Shown: piece after piece, positions 63,536 to 64,000 of the stretch
Position numbering within the stretch: position 1 is the stretch's first letter
How the letters are laid out: every line of letters starts with the position of its first letter
Source of the DNA: Petrolisthes cinctipes
Taxonomy: Eukaryota; Arthropoda; Malacostraca; Decapoda; Porcellanidae
Direction: 5' to 3'
Length of the DNA: 64,000 nt
NCBI GenBank assembly: GCA_033782935.1
Contig: JAWQEG010001234.1
Coordinates: forward strand, 1,496,501 to 1,560,500
The notes under the pieces: model-generated
Database searches by the model: none
What the model was told of the DNA's origin: nothing
What the model saw: only the letters and a program-made list of their open reading frames with translations
Translations under genes and position numbers: made by a program

Positions 63536-64000
63536 CTGGGAACCCAAAATATCGATTTTTCGGGTGTTTGGAGCTTGAATTTGAGATATAAACGGGTACA
63601 GAAGATGCATGCACATATCGACTTTTGGGCACCTAAAATATTGATTTTTGGTATGTTTTGGGCCTGTATTTTGAAAATACTCTACAACGGAGTAGGCATG
63701 TACAGATCGCTTCTGGGACCCCAAAACTTCGAATTTTCGGGTGTTTTGGGCCTGAATTTGAGATATCGACTTTGGGCACCTAAAATATCGATTTTTAGCA
63801 TGTTTTGGGCCGATATTTTGAAAATATTCTAGCACTGAGTAGGCAGGAAATGATCGCTTCTGGGACCCGAAAATATCGAATTTTCGGGTGTTTGCAGCCT
63901 TAATTTGAGATATATACGGATACAGAAGATGCATGCACATATCGACTTTGGTCAGTTAAAATATCGATTTTTAGCATGTTTTGGGCCTGTATTTTGAAAA
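63536..64000 (+). repeat. Array continuation to the window end
   Basis: About 2.6 monomers. From about 63702 the sequence repeats 61195 onward at an offset of 2507, with one odd unit start, GAGTAGGCAGGAAATGATCGC at 63837 (21 bases, read as GAGTAGGCAGG and AAATGATCGC). The array runs off the end of the window in mid-monomer. Confidence 0.85.

Larger units (their letters stand above)
1..64000 (+). repeat. Satellite DNA array, 176-bp family, fills the whole window
   Basis: Every part of the window carries the same monomer in the same orientation. Landmarks in order within a unit are GAGTAGGCATG (1-11), TGTACAG (10-16), CTTCTGGGACCC (21-32), AAAATATCGAATTTT (34-48), GTTTTGAGCCTG (54-65), GATATAAACGGG (73-84), GATGCATGCACATAT (92-106), AAAATATCGATTTT (122-135), GCATGTTTTGGGCCTG (138-153) and a variable tail (154-176). 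Unit starts follow one another at about 176, 158 or 147 bp throughout. No stretch above about 50 bp falls outside this pattern, and no inserted element or strand switch was seen. Tandem satellites of this unit length are typical of eukaryotic heterochromatin and centromeres; which applies here cannot be told from the sequence. The family name and host are unknown to me. Confidence 0.98.

Noticed and set aside
1..64000. CENP-B box in the monomer
   Set aside because: AAACGGG at unit positions 78-84 fits the 3' part of the core pattern, but the TTCG required 11 bases upstream of CGGG is TGAG here. The second CGGG (49-52) fits even less well.
1..64000. CRISPR array
   Set aside because: Repeats are 147-176 bp and directly adjacent, with no unique spacers of 25-45 bp and no cas genes.
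1..64000. Protein-repeat gene or rDNA spacer sub-repeats
   Set aside because: No coding frame persists over successive monomers, and no rRNA, promoter or unique flank is present in the window.

Overview
The whole window is one uninterrupted block of tandem satellite DNA, and I see no gene in it. Monomers run head to tail in one orientation from base 1 to base 64000. I estimate about 375 of them from the average spacing; I did not count every one. I found no transposon, rRNA, tRNA, microsatellite block, inverted segment or unique sequence. The material is nuclear DNA of a eukaryote. A plant is the best guess, because the basic unit is 176 bp, CpG sites show methylation-like decay, and the array has heavy higher-order structure; an animal cannot be excluded. 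I do not recognise the satellite family. A centromeric, pericentromeric or knob location is inference only.

Basic unit: the consensus monomer (phase set at GAGTAGGCATG) is 176 bp, about 40% GC, with 7 CpG sites. It is itself an old dimer: residues 1-88 and 89-176 align without gaps at about 60 of 88 positions. Two recurrent internal deletions give three length classes: full (175-179 bp), short (146-148 bp, lacking 29 bp between ATAT direct repeats) and medium (157-159 bp, lacking 18 bp near the 3' end).

Layout. 4-3969: HOR-1, an 11-monomer unit of 1893 bp, two copies plus a partial third that lost exactly two monomers. 3970-12822: mosaic of older, partly overlapping duplications. 12823-17799: HOR-2, a 10-monomer unit of 1659 bp tiled three times. 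17800-17976: one linker monomer. 17977-25858: HOR-3, seven copies of a hexamer-based unit (1185, 1008, 1008, 1333, 1170, 1008, 1170 bp) that differ by whole monomers. 25859-27583: HOR-3b, a pentamer of 862-863 bp twice, with a further displaced copy from 29645. 27584-30498: mosaic. 30499-37292: HOR-4, a 22-monomer unit of 3709 bp, one full and one partial copy that look almost identical. 37293-39122: mosaic. 39123-44481: HOR-5, one 1500-bp 9-mer and two 12-mers of 1996-1997 bp. 44482-57789: mosaic with several dispersed duplications (offsets 4054, 1850, 3201/1174 and 2874 bp). 57790-60830: a 677-bp tetramer, three copies, the first split off by 1010 bp. 60831-64000: duplications at offsets of 1347 and 2507 bp.

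The segments do not cooperate as genes. Together they record how the array evolves: unequal exchange in whole-monomer steps, transposed segment copies 11.9 kb apart, and at least one short conversion-like patch. Long open frames occur on the minus strand, but they are a by-product of the repeat. Monomer starts, lengths and identities were worked out by eye and should be taken as good to a few bases.
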